The notes: generated from the letters alone by a model not told the origin. 64,000 bases of DNA from Phycisphaeraceae bacterium (GCA_040222855.1 JAVKCD010000025.1:248001-312000); one strand, 5' to 3'; positions 15,737 through 24,847 are shown, numbered from the stretch's first letter. Numbers and translations are program-made.

Positions 15737-16350
15737 TCCCGATAGAGACCATGCTGCTTGATGTAGTCACGGACTCGAGCGGGAACGCTCTTTGGGATTG
15801 GTCCGCCAGAGCGAATCGCCTCGCGGATCGCTGTTGCGCTTAGGTCAGTCGAATCAACCTCAACCAGCCGCCTTCGCCACCGCTCTGCCTGGTCAGCAGC
15901 GAGTCCATCGATAAACAATTCTGCGGTCAAAGGTGGGCGGATCATCACCGCGGGTGGGGCCAACCTCTCAATCCGCTCCGGCTCGCGCCAGGTATCAAAC
16001 ACCGCCGCCTGATCCGAGCCGATCAACAATCGCAGGTGCGTGTTCTCAGGATGATCTCGTCTTAGCGCCTCGAGCGTCTTGACCGTGAATGACGGATCAT
16101 CTGCGGGAGCATCCAGCTCACGGATATCGATTCGAGCGTGCTCTCGATCCGCTAACGCCAACCGTAACATCGCTAATCTGTGTTGGCCATCTGTAATCCG
16201 CTGGCCCACTTTATGAGGCGGAACCCCCGCAGGCACATAAAGAATCAGGTCAGCATTCAGCGCGACCCGAGCTTGTTCTGGCAACTCAAGGTGCGCGCGA
16301 TGGGGCGGGTCGAACGTCCCGCCAAAAATCAGAATCGTCCGCTCGCTCAT
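15733..16350 (-). CDS. nadD: nicotinate-nucleotide adenylyltransferase NadD
   Basis: This 205-residue nucleotidyltransferase makes deamido-NAD from nicotinate mononucleotide and ATP. The N-terminal GGTFDPPHRAH is the ATP-binding HxGH-type motif. PAGVPPHK and LLIGSDQAA follow in family order, and STDLSATAIREAIR near the C-terminus is the ISxTxIR motif. Only nine bases separate its ATG from the stop of the upstream gene, and a TAGACT box overlaps that stop. It may therefore be transcribed both with the phosphorylase gene and from its own leaderless start. Confidence 0.93.
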   Translation of the reverse strand: MSERTILIFGGTFDPPHRAHLELPEQARVALNADLILYVPAGVPPHKVGQRITDGQHRLAMLRLALADREHARIDIRELDAPADDPSFTVKTLEALRRDHPENTHLRLLIGSDQAAVFDTWREPERIERLAPPAVMIRPPLTAELFIDGLAADQAERWRRRLVEVDSTDLSATAIREAIRSGGPIPKSVPARVRDYIKQHGLYRD

Positions 16351-16362
16351 TTCCAGAGTCTA
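16350..16362 (-). promoter_or_regulatory. putative internal leaderless promoter of nadD
   Basis: On the minus strand TAGACT (16362-16357) shares its TAG with the stop codon of the upstream gene and lies six bases before the nadD ATG, so the predicted transcript starts on the ATG. Confidence 0.35.
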
Positions 16363-17058
16363 CGCGTTTGCCTCGACCTCGTTGGCGACGGCTTGGGCCA
16401 GTCTTGCTGTCGCTTTAGCTGCTTGTCGCATAAACCGTGCCGTCGAAAACCATCGATCCGGGCGACGCAACAGACTCCGGGCAAGGCCCCACGGTGCGAT
16501 GACGCCTTCCGGATGAAGCCAATCGTCAATTCCGGGCGGAAGCGTCGTTTGGGCATCGTCAGAGATCACCCGGAGGGCCCCGAGGTTCACCCGTCCGGAC
16601 AGTCGCTCGGCAATGGCATACGTCTCCATATCAATTACGGCAGCCCCGACCTGTCGCCGTAGCATGGTTTTCTGGTCAGCATCAACAATGATTTTTGATG
16701 TGCTCAGGAGTTCAATCTCATCCAACCCTGTGCCATCCAGCGGAATTGATCCCCCGGTTTCATTAACCACCCGAACCGGGCGACATACATCGCCAGCCTG
16801 CAACACCGGGTCCAACGCCCCCCCCAGACCGACCACCAGCACCCGTGGCAGGCCGGCTGAGAGCTCTGGCAGATCAGGGATACGATCAACCGCTCCTGAT
16901 CCTATGCCAACGACATGCAACGTCATGCCGCCACCGGCCCAGGATCTTTGCCCCGAAGGTTTCAGCCTCAACCGCCGCGCAATCGGTCGGGCTTCGGAGG
17001 TTGTTGGCGTCAGGATGAACGTGTGCACGGCGATTGGTCCGGTGGGCGTCAGCCCCAT
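16360..17058 (-). CDS. nucleoside phosphorylase-like protein (PNP/MTAN superfamily)
   Basis: This 232-residue protein has the PNP/UDP-phosphorylase fold signatures: VVGIGSGAVDRI, then VVGLGGALDPVLQAGDV, and VIDMETYAIAERL with the Met-Glu pair that contacts the ribose in MTA/SAH nucleosidases and phosphorylases. The protein class includes hopanoid-associated HpnG; the exact substrate cannot be told. A basic C-terminal segment (SLLRRPDRWFSTARFMRQ) resembles the tail in that group. The ATG at 17058 lies divergently inside the promoter region of the next gene, so a later start is possible. It is immediately upstream of nadD. Confidence 0.8.
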   Translation of the reverse strand: MGLTPTGPIAVHTFILTPTTSEARPIARRLRLKPSGQRSWAGGGMTLHVVGIGSGAVDRIPDLPELSAGLPRVLVVGLGGALDPVLQAGDVCRPVRVVNETGGSIPLDGTGLDEIELLSTSKIIVDADQKTMLRRQVGAAVIDMETYAIAERLSGRVNLGALRVISDDAQTTLPPGIDDWLHPEGVIAPWGLARSLLRRPDRWFSTARFMRQAAKATARLAQAVANEVEANA

Positions 17059-17070
17059 ATGATAAGGACA
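17034..17070 (+). promoter_or_regulatory. leaderless promoter, well-formed
   Basis: TTGGTC at 17034-17039, an 18-base spacer, then TATGAT at 17058-17063. Six bases later is the ATG at 17070, exactly where transcription should begin. The element overlaps the 5' end of the divergent phosphorylase gene. Confidence 0.55.
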
Positions 17071-17678
17071 TGAAGGTAACGATCGACACCAACCAGGTCA
17101 CCCTTGACGGCCAAACTCTTGGCGAAGTGCTCGACGAAGCCCGTATCCTCCTCGAAGATCAGGGCCGGGTGATCGCCTCGGTCGAGCTGGATGGCAGGCC
17201 ACTCGTGGGCGACGGCCTCGATGACAGCCGCGACCTGGAGATTGCTGACGGGACCCTCTCACTTGGCTCTGAGGACGTCACGATGCTCGCTACCTCGGCG
17301 CTTGGTGAAGTCGATGAAGCCCTCTTAGCCGCTGAAGGCCTGCAGACCGAAGCCGCTGACCTGCTCCAAGGCGATGACCCGATCCCGGCTTTTGAGAAAA
17401 TCGGCCAAGCCATGAGCATCTGGATGCAGGCCCAGCAGGCGGTGGCCCAAGCGGCCATCATCACCGGCATCGATCTCGAAGAACTCGCGATTGAAGAGCG
17501 ATCTGCCAGCGACGACATCGAGCATCTCCGCGAACGACTCGAACAGCTCAAAGATATGATGGTCCGTGGTGACACGGTTGCTCTCGCTGACACGCTGGCC
17601 TATGAGTGGCCCGAGTCTGTAGGGCGCTGGCGTGGCCTTGTCCGCGGGCTGACCGATCAGATCGTCAACCACCCCTGA
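17070..17678 (+). CDS. hypothetical cytoplasmic protein
   Basis: This 202-residue acidic protein has no signal peptide. The N-terminal half is predicted beta-rich (MKVTIDTNQVTLDGQTLGEV, ASVELDGRPLVGDGLDD); the C-terminal half is helical with a possible coiled coil (DDIEHLRERLEQLKDMMV). A UBX/ThiS-like small beta domain is one possible reading of the first 70 residues, but this is not firm. The start at 17070 is supported by the leaderless promoter; upstream codons are open only from a TTG at 17034. It lies 47 bases before nuoC on the same strand. No function is proposed. Confidence 0.75.
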   Translation: MKVTIDTNQVTLDGQTLGEVLDEARILLEDQGRVIASVELDGRPLVGDGLDDSRDLEIADGTLSLGSEDVTMLATSALGEVDEALLAAEGLQTEAADLLQGDDPIPAFEKIGQAMSIWMQAQQAVAQAAIITGIDLEELAIEERSASDDIEHLRERLEQLKDMMVRGDTVALADTLAYEWPESVGRWRGLVRGLTDQIVNHP

Positions 17679-17725
17679 AACCTCAAGCAGGGGGGTAAAC
17701 CGAGACCCCCGGAGTCCAGACCTAG

Positions 17726-18292
17726 ATGAGCCAGCCGCAGCTAAATCACCCGACTCTTCCACTGCTCAAAGCGCAGTTTCCAGACAACACTCTGTACGCC
17801 ACCGAGTTCCGCGGGCAGACCACCGTCGTCGTCACGCCTGCGGACCTTCACGATGTGCTTGCCTTCCTCAAGCAGGACGATGGTTCCCGTTACGCGATGC
17901 TCAACGACATCGCCGGCATCGACTACCTCAACTACCCCGAGCCCAAAGGTCTGCCGCCCCAGGGCCGGTTTGGCGTGATCTACAACCTCACCAGCCTCGA
18001 CAACGATCTCCGGGTCTTTATTAAGACCTACGTTGATCCCACCATGGATACCTCTGGGATCGCTGAAGACCCCGCCCTCGAACTTGATTCTGTTACTGAT
18101 CTCTGGCCCGGTGCCGAGTGGCTAGAGCGCGAGGTTTACGACATGTTTGGGATTCGATTCCGCAACCACCCCGACCTCCGACGCATCCTGCTCTGGGAGA
18201 AGTATCCAGCACACCCGCTGCGAAAAGATTATCCCGTCCGCGGTCGTGGTGAACGCGAGACCTTCAATGTTGTCGATCGCGACTCTGCCTGA
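17726..18292 (+). CDS. nuoC: NADH-quinone oxidoreductase subunit C, isolated
   Basis: This 188-residue homologue of the complex I 30-kDa subunit, part of the peripheral arm, has the family signature EREVYDMFGIRFRNHPDLRR near residues 132-151, then DYPVRGRGERE. The N-terminal ~120 residues match the NuoC fold (RYAMLNDIAGIDYLNYPEP). It is not fused to NuoD and none of nuoA, B or D-N flank it in this window, although subunits C and D are usually adjacent. It converges on the mrp operon (27-base gap), whose MrpA, MrpC and MrpD are relatives of complex I membrane subunits. The other Nuo subunits presumably lie elsewhere. Confidence 0.92.
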   Translation: MSQPQLNHPTLPLLKAQFPDNTLYATEFRGQTTVVVTPADLHDVLAFLKQDDGSRYAMLNDIAGIDYLNYPEPKGLPPQGRFGVIYNLTSLDNDLRVFIKTYVDPTMDTSGIAEDPALELDSVTDLWPGAEWLEREVYDMFGIRFRNHPDLRRILLWEKYPAHPLRKDYPVRGRGERETFNVVDRDSA

Positions 18293-18319
18293 TCAACGCT
18301 CCGTACCGTTATCACGACA

Positions 18320-18658
18320 TCACGAAGGCTGGTCTTCCGACCACTCGTCTGAGAGCGTGCCTTCCCAAAGCGGGGCACGATCGAGCAGCGCGGCTTTCGC
18401 CAGGATATGGGAGCCCACCGGTACGGCCACGCACGCGAAGACCAGCGTCACAATCGCCTTGGTCACGACAGCCAGCGTTCCGATGTGAAACACCGACGCC
18501 AGCAGCAAACCGGCCAGGCCAAGCGTGGCGCACTTCGACGCTGCATGGAGCCGGTGATATGTGTCAGGCAGCCGGACAATACCGATCGCCCCGATGAGCA
18601 TGAAGGCCATGCCGATGAGAAGCGTCAAAAGCGTCAATGCATCAGTGAAGTAACTCAT
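18320..18658 (-). CDS. mrpG: Mrp Na+/H+ antiporter subunit G
   Basis: This 112-residue membrane protein is the last gene of the operon. It has three hydrophobic helices: the first in residues ~8-30 (LTLLTLLIGMAFMLIGAIGIV), then LGLAGLLLASVFHIG, and VVTKAIVTLVFACVAVPVGSH. The motif IGIVRLPDTYHRLHAASK is typical of MrpG/MnhG/PhaG. The acidic tail (TLSDEWSEDQPS) is hydrophilic. The ATG at 18658 is preferred over a longer frame, leaving one base after the mrpF stop. It is needed for the assembled Mrp complex. Confidence 0.9.
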   Translation of the reverse strand: MSYFTDALTLLTLLIGMAFMLIGAIGIVRLPDTYHRLHAASKCATLGLAGLLLASVFHIGTLAVVTKAIVTLVFACVAVPVGSHILAKAALLDRAPLWEGTLSDEWSEDQPS

Positions 18659-18659
18659 C

Positions 18660-19067
18660 CTAGGCGGTCTCCTGATTTGCCGAGGGGCCCTCGCCCTGGG
18701 CCCGTGCACCGATGTATTGCCCAAATGCAACGGTGCTTGCGAACCCGATGATCGCTACCGTTAGAGCCGCGTCAAAAAAGGCATCAATTCGTGTGCGGAT
18801 CGCCAGCACCAAGACCAGCCCCACCACCTGCAAGCCTAATGAATCCGCAGCCAGAACACGGTCGGCGAGATGGGGGCCCTTCACGATCCGGTACAGGCAC
18901 AGAAGAATGCCCGCGAACATCGTGATGACGCCAATCCACAGGCAGGCCGTGATCAACGGATCGATGAACGTCGAGGGGTCCGGTGGTGGAAGATGCCCGT
19001 AGTGGTTGGCGGTCGCATCATCAACCGGCTTGGCCGCTGCCAGGATCAGGGAAGGAGTCGTGTTCAT
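18660..19067 (-). CDS. mrpF: Mrp Na+/H+ antiporter subunit F
   Basis: This 135-residue membrane protein has three helices. The family signature YRIVKGPHLADRVLAADSLG lies between the first and second helix and contains the Asp essential in other MrpF proteins. The N-terminal ~35 residues form a longer hydrophilic or periplasmic extension than usual for a subunit of ~90 residues. The start overlaps the mrpE stop by four bases. Confidence 0.9.
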   Translation of the reverse strand: MNTTPSLILAAAKPVDDATANHYGHLPPPDPSTFIDPLITACLWIGVITMFAGILLCLYRIVKGPHLADRVLAADSLGLQVVGLVLVLAIRTRIDAFFDAALTVAIIGFASTVAFGQYIGARAQGEGPSANQETA

Positions 19068-19543
19068 GCTCGGAAGACCTCCTTGAGGATACGGTCACGA
19101 AGCATGTCCAACTCAGCAATCGCTTCCTCGCGCGTGCCCGCATACATCGCGTGGATGTACAAGTGTCGGCCATCCTCGGAGATATCCGAGGTCAGAGTGC
19201 CAGGCGTCAGCGTGATTGCGTTTGCAATCGTGGTCTTCTGGACGTCTGTCAGACCATCAACGTTGTAACGCAGGATTCTGGGCTTCATGTGATGCGTAGG
19301 CGTCAGCACCTCGTAAGCCACCTGAAGATTGGCGATCACCAGAATCCGGACGAAATACCAGCTAAAGGCGATGAGTCTCGTGATGCTCTTGAGGTAGCTA
19401 CCATCGCCGGTCAGTTTTGATACCAGCACCGTGATGGCAAAACCGATGAGCAGACCAAACGCAAGGTTGATCGTCGATACCGATCCCAGCAGCGCCATAT
19501 AGAGCGTGGCCAGGAACAGATTCAGCAGAAACAGGCCAATCAT
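19064..19543 (-). CDS. mrpE: Mrp Na+/H+ antiporter subunit E
   Basis: This 159-residue protein has two N-terminal hydrophobic segments and a cytoplasmic C-terminal domain. MrpE motifs SWYFVRILVIANLQVAYEVL and ITLTPGTLTSDIS are present, the latter being the most conserved stretch in the family. It supports assembly and activity of the antiporter complex. Four-base overlaps join it to mrpD upstream and mrpF downstream. Confidence 0.9.
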   Translation of the reverse strand: MIGLFLLNLFLATLYMALLGSVSTINLAFGLLIGFAITVLVSKLTGDGSYLKSITRLIAFSWYFVRILVIANLQVAYEVLTPTHHMKPRILRYNVDGLTDVQKTTIANAITLTPGTLTSDISEDGRHLYIHAMYAGTREEAIAELDMLRDRILKEVFRA

Positions 19544-21180
19544 GGTGCGGTCCTCAACGCAAGGTTCTCGGTTGGCGTGACCGTGGGCTGATCCATCGTG
19601 TCCGACCAGGCAATATCACCCAGTCGCCCGTCGCCTAGAACCGCCTCGACATACGCCGTGGGGTTGTAGAGCTGCTCGCCAGCAACGAACGCAGCCTCAT
19701 AGGCCACTGGAGCACCAAAGCCAAGGAACAGCGCCATGGTCACGAGCATTACCGTCCCGATGTACGCAAAGTGGTTTGATGACCGTACCACCGCAGCGGG
19801 TTCTGCCTCAGGAGACGGCCCCGGATTCCAGAAGCCATAGCTCCAGATCTTCAGCATCGACAGCAACGTGAGTGCTCCGGTGAGTAACCCGATGATCGCC
19901 AGCCACCACAATCCCGCCGACCAGCCTGACTGGATAATCACCATCTTTCCGAAGAAGCCTGACAGCGGTGGGAGCCCAACAAGACTCATCGCCGCAACAA
20001 AAAACAGTACACCCAACCACTTGTCGCGCTTCAGCAGGGAACCGAGCTTATCCAGGTCGTCAGTCCCTGAATGCTTCTCCATCAACCCGCAGCACAGGAA
20101 CAGCGAGCACTTCACCACCATGTGCTGGATCATGTAGAAGGCGCAGCCTGCCAGAGCCTGCCCAGTCATGACGGCGATCCCGAACACCATGTAACCGACC
20201 TGGCTGATTACATGAATCGACAGGATTCTTCGGATGTGGTGCTGTGACACGGCGCCGAGCACCGCGAGAAACATGGTGAATGCCGCGGACGCCGCGATCA
20301 GTGCCATGATCAGCACACGCATGTCCGAAGCCTCAACACCAATCGGCGGGGCCTGAGCAAACACCAGCGGGAACAGTCGGGCGATGGTGTACACGCCGAC
20401 CTTCGTCAGCAGTCCGCCAAACAAACCACCAATCGCGATCGGCACCGTCCAGTAGGTATCCGGAAGCCAGAACCAGAGTGGGAAGAACGCACCCTTTAGC
20501 CCAAACACAAACAGGAACAGCACGCCGATCGCTGTAAACCCGACCGGCAGACTTTCGCCATTGGCCTGAGCCTCGGCAACGATCCGTGCCATGTCAGCAA
20601 TATTCAGCGTGCCCAGCATGCCGTAAACCATCCCGGCACCCATCAGGAACACCGTCGAGGCCAGAATATTCAGCAGAACATACTTGTAAGCATGTCGAAG
20701 CTGCTGATCCGACGCCCCAAGGCAAAGCAGGGCGTACGAAGCCATCAGCATGATCTCGAACGCCACAAACAGGTTGAACAGATCGCCGGTGAGAAAGCTG
20801 AGGTTCACACCAAAAATAAGCATCTGAATCAGCGGATGAAAATACCGGCGTTCCACCTTTGGCTGCAGTGTCGAGAAGCTGTGGATGTAAGCGCCGAGTG
20901 ACACCGCCGCTGCCGCTGCAATCAGCATCCCCGAGAAACTGTCAAACACCAAGGTGATGCCATAAGGAGCGGCCCAGCCACCCATCTGACTCACGAGGAT
21001 GTCCTGGCCGGGCACGATAGCGCAGAGCGTTGAAACCGCACCCAGAAAGAGCGTCGCGAAACTGATCACACCGAGGATCCGCGACGGCCACTGGTGGTTC
21101 ACGAGCGCCACACTCAGCAGCCCCGCAAACAACGGGACCAAGCAGTAAAGAACGATCAGGTTGGATAGATCAGGGATCAC
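19540..21180 (-). CDS. mrpD: Mrp Na+/H+ antiporter subunit D (NuoN/NuoM-like)
   Basis: This 546-residue polytopic protein has about 14 hydrophobic segments and is homologous to the proton-pumping complex I subunits NuoM/N. The conserved Glu of the ion path lies in GDLFNLFVAFEIMLMASY (about residue 137), and a Lys-bearing helix follows (GLKGAFFPLWFWLPDTYW). Together with MrpA it forms the likely ion-translocating path. It sits in the middle of the operon, with ATGA overlaps at both ends. Confidence 0.93.
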   Translation of the reverse strand: MIPDLSNLIVLYCLVPLFAGLLSVALVNHQWPSRILGVISFATLFLGAVSTLCAIVPGQDILVSQMGGWAAPYGITLVFDSFSGMLIAAAAAVSLGAYIHSFSTLQPKVERRYFHPLIQMLIFGVNLSFLTGDLFNLFVAFEIMLMASYALLCLGASDQQLRHAYKYVLLNILASTVFLMGAGMVYGMLGTLNIADMARIVAEAQANGESLPVGFTAIGVLFLFVFGLKGAFFPLWFWLPDTYWTVPIAIGGLFGGLLTKVGVYTIARLFPLVFAQAPPIGVEASDMRVLIMALIAASAAFTMFLAVLGAVSQHHIRRILSIHVISQVGYMVFGIAVMTGQALAGCAFYMIQHMVVKCSLFLCCGLMEKHSGTDDLDKLGSLLKRDKWLGVLFFVAAMSLVGLPPLSGFFGKMVIIQSGWSAGLWWLAIIGLLTGALTLLSMLKIWSYGFWNPGPSPEAEPAAVVRSSNHFAYIGTVMLVTMALFLGFGAPVAYEAAFVAGEQLYNPTAYVEAVLGDGRLGDIAWSDTMDQPTVTPTENLALRTAP

Positions 21181-21683
21181 GGCGTGGCGATCTCCTCGGG
21201 TCGACCCGATGCCCGGGCGCTTGGGTGAGGGTTGTTGAGTGTCGGATCAGGGATCGGGGCATTCCACCTAGCCGAAAACGCCTGGCGCTCAGGATCCACG
21301 CCCTCCGGGTTGTCGTCGAAATCCTCAAGATCAAGGGTCCCGGTCACACGACCGGTCACCACGATCAACGCCAGCAGAAAACCCATCACACCGAAGCTGA
21401 TCACGATCGCTGTGAGAATCAGCGCCTGCGGCAGCGGGTCCACCATGTTCGACAGCGGATCCGCTGCGTCCTCGCCATAGCCAAGAATTGGTGGGAGCTT
21501 GAGCGACTTACTGCCCTCGGCGGTTGTGATCACCGGCGACCGACTCATCGCAAGGATCACGAGATTGGCGGAGTGACCAATCAGAAACACACCCATCGCG
21601 ATACCCTTGAGCTCTCGGCTCAGGAGCAAGTACATCGCTACAGCAACGGTCACCGCAACACAGACCGCGAGGATCACTGTCAT
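21177..21683 (-). CDS. mrpC: Mrp Na+/H+ antiporter subunit C (NuoK-like)
   Basis: This 168-residue protein has three hydrophobic segments. LLSRELKGIAMGVFLIGHSA and PLPQALILTAIVISFGVMGF are typical of MrpC/MnhC and correspond to NuoK helices. The C-terminal ~50 residues are an unusual hydrophilic tail (DDNPEGVDPERQAFSARW) ending in a Pro/Ser-rich stretch. Typical MrpC is about 115 residues. The start and stop overlap mrpB and mrpD by four bases. Confidence 0.92.
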   Translation of the reverse strand: MTVILAVCVAVTVAVAMYLLLSRELKGIAMGVFLIGHSANLVILAMSRSPVITTAEGSKSLKLPPILGYGEDAADPLSNMVDPLPQALILTAIVISFGVMGFLLALIVVTGRVTGTLDLEDFDDNPEGVDPERQAFSARWNAPIPDPTLNNPHPSARASGRPEEIATP

Positions 21684-22102
21684 AGCTCAAGCTCCTCGCT
21701 GAATCGGCTGATCATCCCCACGCAGATGCCGACCACAACCAGAAAAACACCCACGTCAAAAAACATCGCTGATGCAATGTGCAGTGATTCTCCAAACGGT
21801 AGATTCAGGTCCCATAGATAAGATCGCAGCAGGCCCTCCCCAACAAACAGCGGGGCCACCGCCGTCGCCAAGGCGATCGACAGCCCTAGCGATACCAAGA
21901 CCCGAGGGTGGCAGGGCAGTAGCTTGTCCAGTTCGGCAGCCCCCGATGACATCCGGAAGATGGCGAGGGTGGCCGCCGCCATAAGGCCACCAATAAACCC
22001 GCCGCCCGGTTCGTTGTGACCCTTAAACGCCATATACAGGGCAAACACAAGCCCGATAGGCAGGATCAGACTCATCGAGATTCGCAGGATGATCGTGCTC
22101 AT
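21680..22102 (-). CDS. mrpB: Mrp Na+/H+ antiporter subunit B
   Basis: This 140-residue protein of the MnhB domain family has four hydrophobic segments. ISMSLILPIGLVFALYMAFK followed by GHNEPGGGFIGGLMAA is the clearest family motif. The ATG at 22102 overlaps the mrpA stop (ATGA); the frame is open further upstream inside mrpA but lacks homology there. Confidence 0.9.
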   Translation of the reverse strand: MSTIILRISMSLILPIGLVFALYMAFKGHNEPGGGFIGGLMAAATLAIFRMSSGAAELDKLLPCHPRVLVSLGLSIALATAVAPLFVGEGLLRSYLWDLNLPFGESLHIASAMFFDVGVFLVVVGICVGMISRFSEELEL

Positions 22103-24645
22103 GCCGGTGTCGGAACCTTTCTCCGGCTGGGCAACAGAGACCACACACCCAAGGCAGCGATCGCCAGGACCACCACCTCCCCGAGCGTGTCCCAACCGCG
22201 GAAATCAACCAAAATCACATTCACGATGTTCGACCCGCCACCGCCTCGCTCAGAGAGCAACGCGGAGTTCGGATCGCCATAGTAACTGTTCTGAGCAAAC
22301 ACGGTGCCCAGCAGAGCCGAGTCATCAATCGGACGATCAGCCGTTGCCGCCAAGAGTGTCATCCACCCCATCACCAGCCCCACCGCCACGCTGACCGCGA
22401 TTCGCATCGGCCGGCCGGCATGACTCTGCGGCTGGTCTCTAGGCAGCAGGCGGAGCACGACCACAAACAACAGAACCGAGATAATCTCGAACATCAACTG
22501 CGTCAACGCGAGGTCAGGAGCCCGGTATATCAGGTAGATCCCCACCACCGCGAAACCACAAGCTCCTAGCAGCAAAATACGTACGACGCGGATCTCCGTC
22601 GCCGGGATGCACAACGCCGATCCGCATACCAGCATCCCCATCAGGAGCCCCGGCCAGTACTCGAACCACGCTGAGAGATCGCCGAGCGCAACCAACGCGA
22701 CCTCAATCATCCTTGTGTCGTTGACCACTGCACCGGCGAACATTGCCAGGAAGGTAAACAGCACAATCAACATGTACTGACGCAATCGGCCTGTCTGGAC
22801 CATCCTGAAGACACGGCCACCACCGGTGACGGCCAACCAGTAGGACGCGGGATAGATCGTGTCGTGCACATCCACCACCGCGCGTCGAAGGTGAGGCAGA
22901 AAACCGACGATCACGCCACCGATTATCGCCGCCAGCGAGCAATAAAGCGGCACGCCAGGATGCGCCACCAGGTACCACACGCTCGGCACGCCCTGAGCGA
23001 AACTTTCGTAGAACGCAAAACGCTCACCGGACATAAACACCGAGTTCCACAAGCCGGGGAATAGCCCGCCGACATACTGCGGGATCACCAGAAGCAGACC
23101 CGGCAACCAGATCAGCGAACCCCACAAGCCACCCTCAGGTGGATGCGCGTGGTGGTGATCATCGTGATCCGGAACAGCGAACGCACCCATCCCGCCAGGA
23201 AGTCCCAACAGCGTTGTCGCCAGTCGGACAAAGATCGCGACATTGCATACCGCCGTCACGATCGTCATCAGCATCAGCAACCAGAACCATGCCGACACCT
23301 CTGTCGCGTGGTAGATCGCATACAAGAACAGTTCTTTGGCCTGGAAACTGATCGTCCCCGGTCCCGCAGCCAGTCCGTACCCCGCCAGCAGCAACACCAG
23401 GCAGGTGGCAGGGAACTTGTAGAACGCTCCGGTTAACCGCGTGATATCTCGTGACAGGAAGTGCCCGATCGCTCCCGCCGCGATAAACAGCGGAGCCTTG
23501 TAAAAAGCATGATTCGCGATCTGGGTCAGGTCCAGATCAATCGCTGGCAGCAGGTGCGTGATGCCATCATTGCCCACGTGTGGGTATGTGATCGCGCCCA
23601 GCCCGTACATCGCCATCAGCAGCCCAAGCTGCGACACGGTTGTGTAGGCAAAAATCCGCTTGAGGTCGTGCTGCTGGATCGCAATCACCCCGCCCAGCAG
23701 CATCGTGATCGCTCCCAAGCCAATCAACAGCCAGGGGAACAACGTGATTTCCGACATCGCTGGCATGATCCGGCCCGCGAGGAACACACCCGCCTTCACC
23801 ATCGTCGCCGAATGCAGGAACGCCGACACAGGCGTAGGAGCCGCCATGGCACCTGGCAACCAGTAGTGGAACGGCCATTGGGCCGATTTCGTCGCGGCAC
23901 CAATAAAAATCAGTAAAAACGCCCCGATGACCCAAGGATCAGCCAGATCGATCTGACCAATCTGCGCTGTCAACTCGGACCACCGCCAGATGTCCGTGGT
24001 GACGCCCAGCAGCAGAATCCCGCCGAACAAGCCCATCCCGCCCAACCCGGTCGTGAAGAACGCCTGCATGGCGAGCTTCACGGCCTTCTTGTCGTAACGG
24101 TCCCAGCCGATCAGTAAAAATGACGAAATCGACGTCATCTCCCAGAACAGCAGCATCTGTAGGGTGTAGTCAGACACCACGATGCCCAGCATCGCTGTCA
24201 TGAAAAAGCCAAGCGTGGGATAGAACCGAAACAGCGAGTCCTTATCAGGGCCGAAGTATCCTCGCGCATACAAAACGATCATCAGCCCGATGCCCGACAC
24301 CAGCAGCGAGAAGAAGATCGACAAGCCATCGGCATTAAACGCAAGGTCCAGATTCAGGTCAGTCATCCACGGGATGACACCACTTGTCGGAAGCGGGATC
24401 GCCGCGTAGGCACTCGCGCCCGAAGCATGATGCACCTCTGCATGACCACCATGCCCCGCCACATGAACCGCAGCGGCCTCATAGATCTGAGTCGAACCAA
24501 CCCAGAGCAACCCAAACGCAACCAACGGTCCCAGCGCAGCCAGCAGCACGCGTGGTGTGATGCTCTCTCGCGGGAGCAGCAGCGTCAGCAGACCCGTGGC
24601 TAACGGGGCCAATACGGCAAAGAGCATGATCCAGGCTGCGTCCAT
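22099..24645 (-). CDS. mrpA: Mrp Na+/H+ antiporter subunit A (NuoL-like, with MbhD/MbhE-type C-terminal domains)
   Basis: This 848-residue polytopic protein is the first gene of the mrpABCDEFG operon. The NuoL-like core (residues ~1-520) carries MTSISSFLLIGWDRYDKKAV with the key Glu before it, and KSAQWPFHYWLPGAMAAPTP. After a linker (~610-690) come helices resembling the DUF4040/MbhD domain (YRAPDLALTQLMFEIISVLL) and an MbhE-type domain (VNVILVDFRGWDTLGEVVVL). This is the long MrpA form. The complex exports Na+ in exchange for H+ and supports pH and salt tolerance. The ATG at 24645, preceded by GGGAAGGG, is chosen over the longer frame to 24729 because MDAAWIMLFAVLAPL is the family N-terminus. 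Confidence 0.93.
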   Translation of the reverse strand: MDAAWIMLFAVLAPLATGLLTLLLPRESITPRVLLAALGPLVAFGLLWVGSTQIYEAAAVHVAGHGGHAEVHHASGASAYAAIPLPTSGVIPWMTDLNLDLAFNADGLSIFFSLLVSGIGLMIVLYARGYFGPDKDSLFRFYPTLGFFMTAMLGIVVSDYTLQMLLFWEMTSISSFLLIGWDRYDKKAVKLAMQAFFTTGLGGMGLFGGILLLGVTTDIWRWSELTAQIGQIDLADPWVIGAFLLIFIGAATKSAQWPFHYWLPGAMAAPTPVSAFLHSATMVKAGVFLAGRIMPAMSEITLFPWLLIGLGAITMLLGGVIAIQQHDLKRIFAYTTVSQLGLLMAMYGLGAITYPHVGNDGITHLLPAIDLDLTQIANHAFYKAPLFIAAGAIGHFLSRDITRLTGAFYKFPATCLVLLLAGYGLAAGPGTISFQAKELFLYAIYHATEVSAWFWLLMLMTIVTAVCNVAIFVRLATTLLGLPGGMGAFAVPDHDDHHHAHPPEGGLWGSLIWLPGLLLVIPQYVGGLFPGLWNSVFMSGERFAFYESFAQGVPSVWYLVAHPGVPLYCSLAAIIGGVIVGFLPHLRRAVVDVHDTIYPASYWLAVTGGGRVFRMVQTGRLRQYMLIVLFTFLAMFAGAVVNDTRMIEVALVALGDLSAWFEYWPGLLMGMLVCGSALCIPATEIRVVRILLLGACGFAVVGIYLIYRAPDLALTQLMFEIISVLLFVVVLRLLPRDQPQSHAGRPMRIAVSVAVGLVMGWMTLLAATADRPIDDSALLGTVFAQNSYYGDPNSALLSERGGGGSNIVNVILVDFRGWDTLGEVVVLAIAALGVWSLLPSRRKVPTPA

Positions 24646-24833
24646 AGCCCTTCCCAACTGGGGGTTCCCGACCGACGACCCATGAATATCAAGGGCCCAA
24701 AGGGCCCAACATGCTACGCCCAACAGCATTCAACTGCCCAGCACGTCGCCATCATCGGAATCTCAGGCCCCCATACTGCGGAATTGCGAACCGCCCGATA
24801 GCTCCAGCCACCATCAAGTAGCTATCGGGCTGT

Positions 24834-24847
24834 TACTCTGATCGCCA
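24834..24847 (+). promoter_or_regulatory. putative leaderless promoter of the HIT gene
   Basis: TACTCT at 24834-24839 lies seven bases before the ATG at 24847, predicting a transcription start at 24846-24847. The -35 is poor. Confidence 0.4.

Noticed and set aside
17690-17712. GGGGGT/ACCCCC inverted repeat before nuoC
   Set aside because: The stem is short without a T-tract; not called a terminator.
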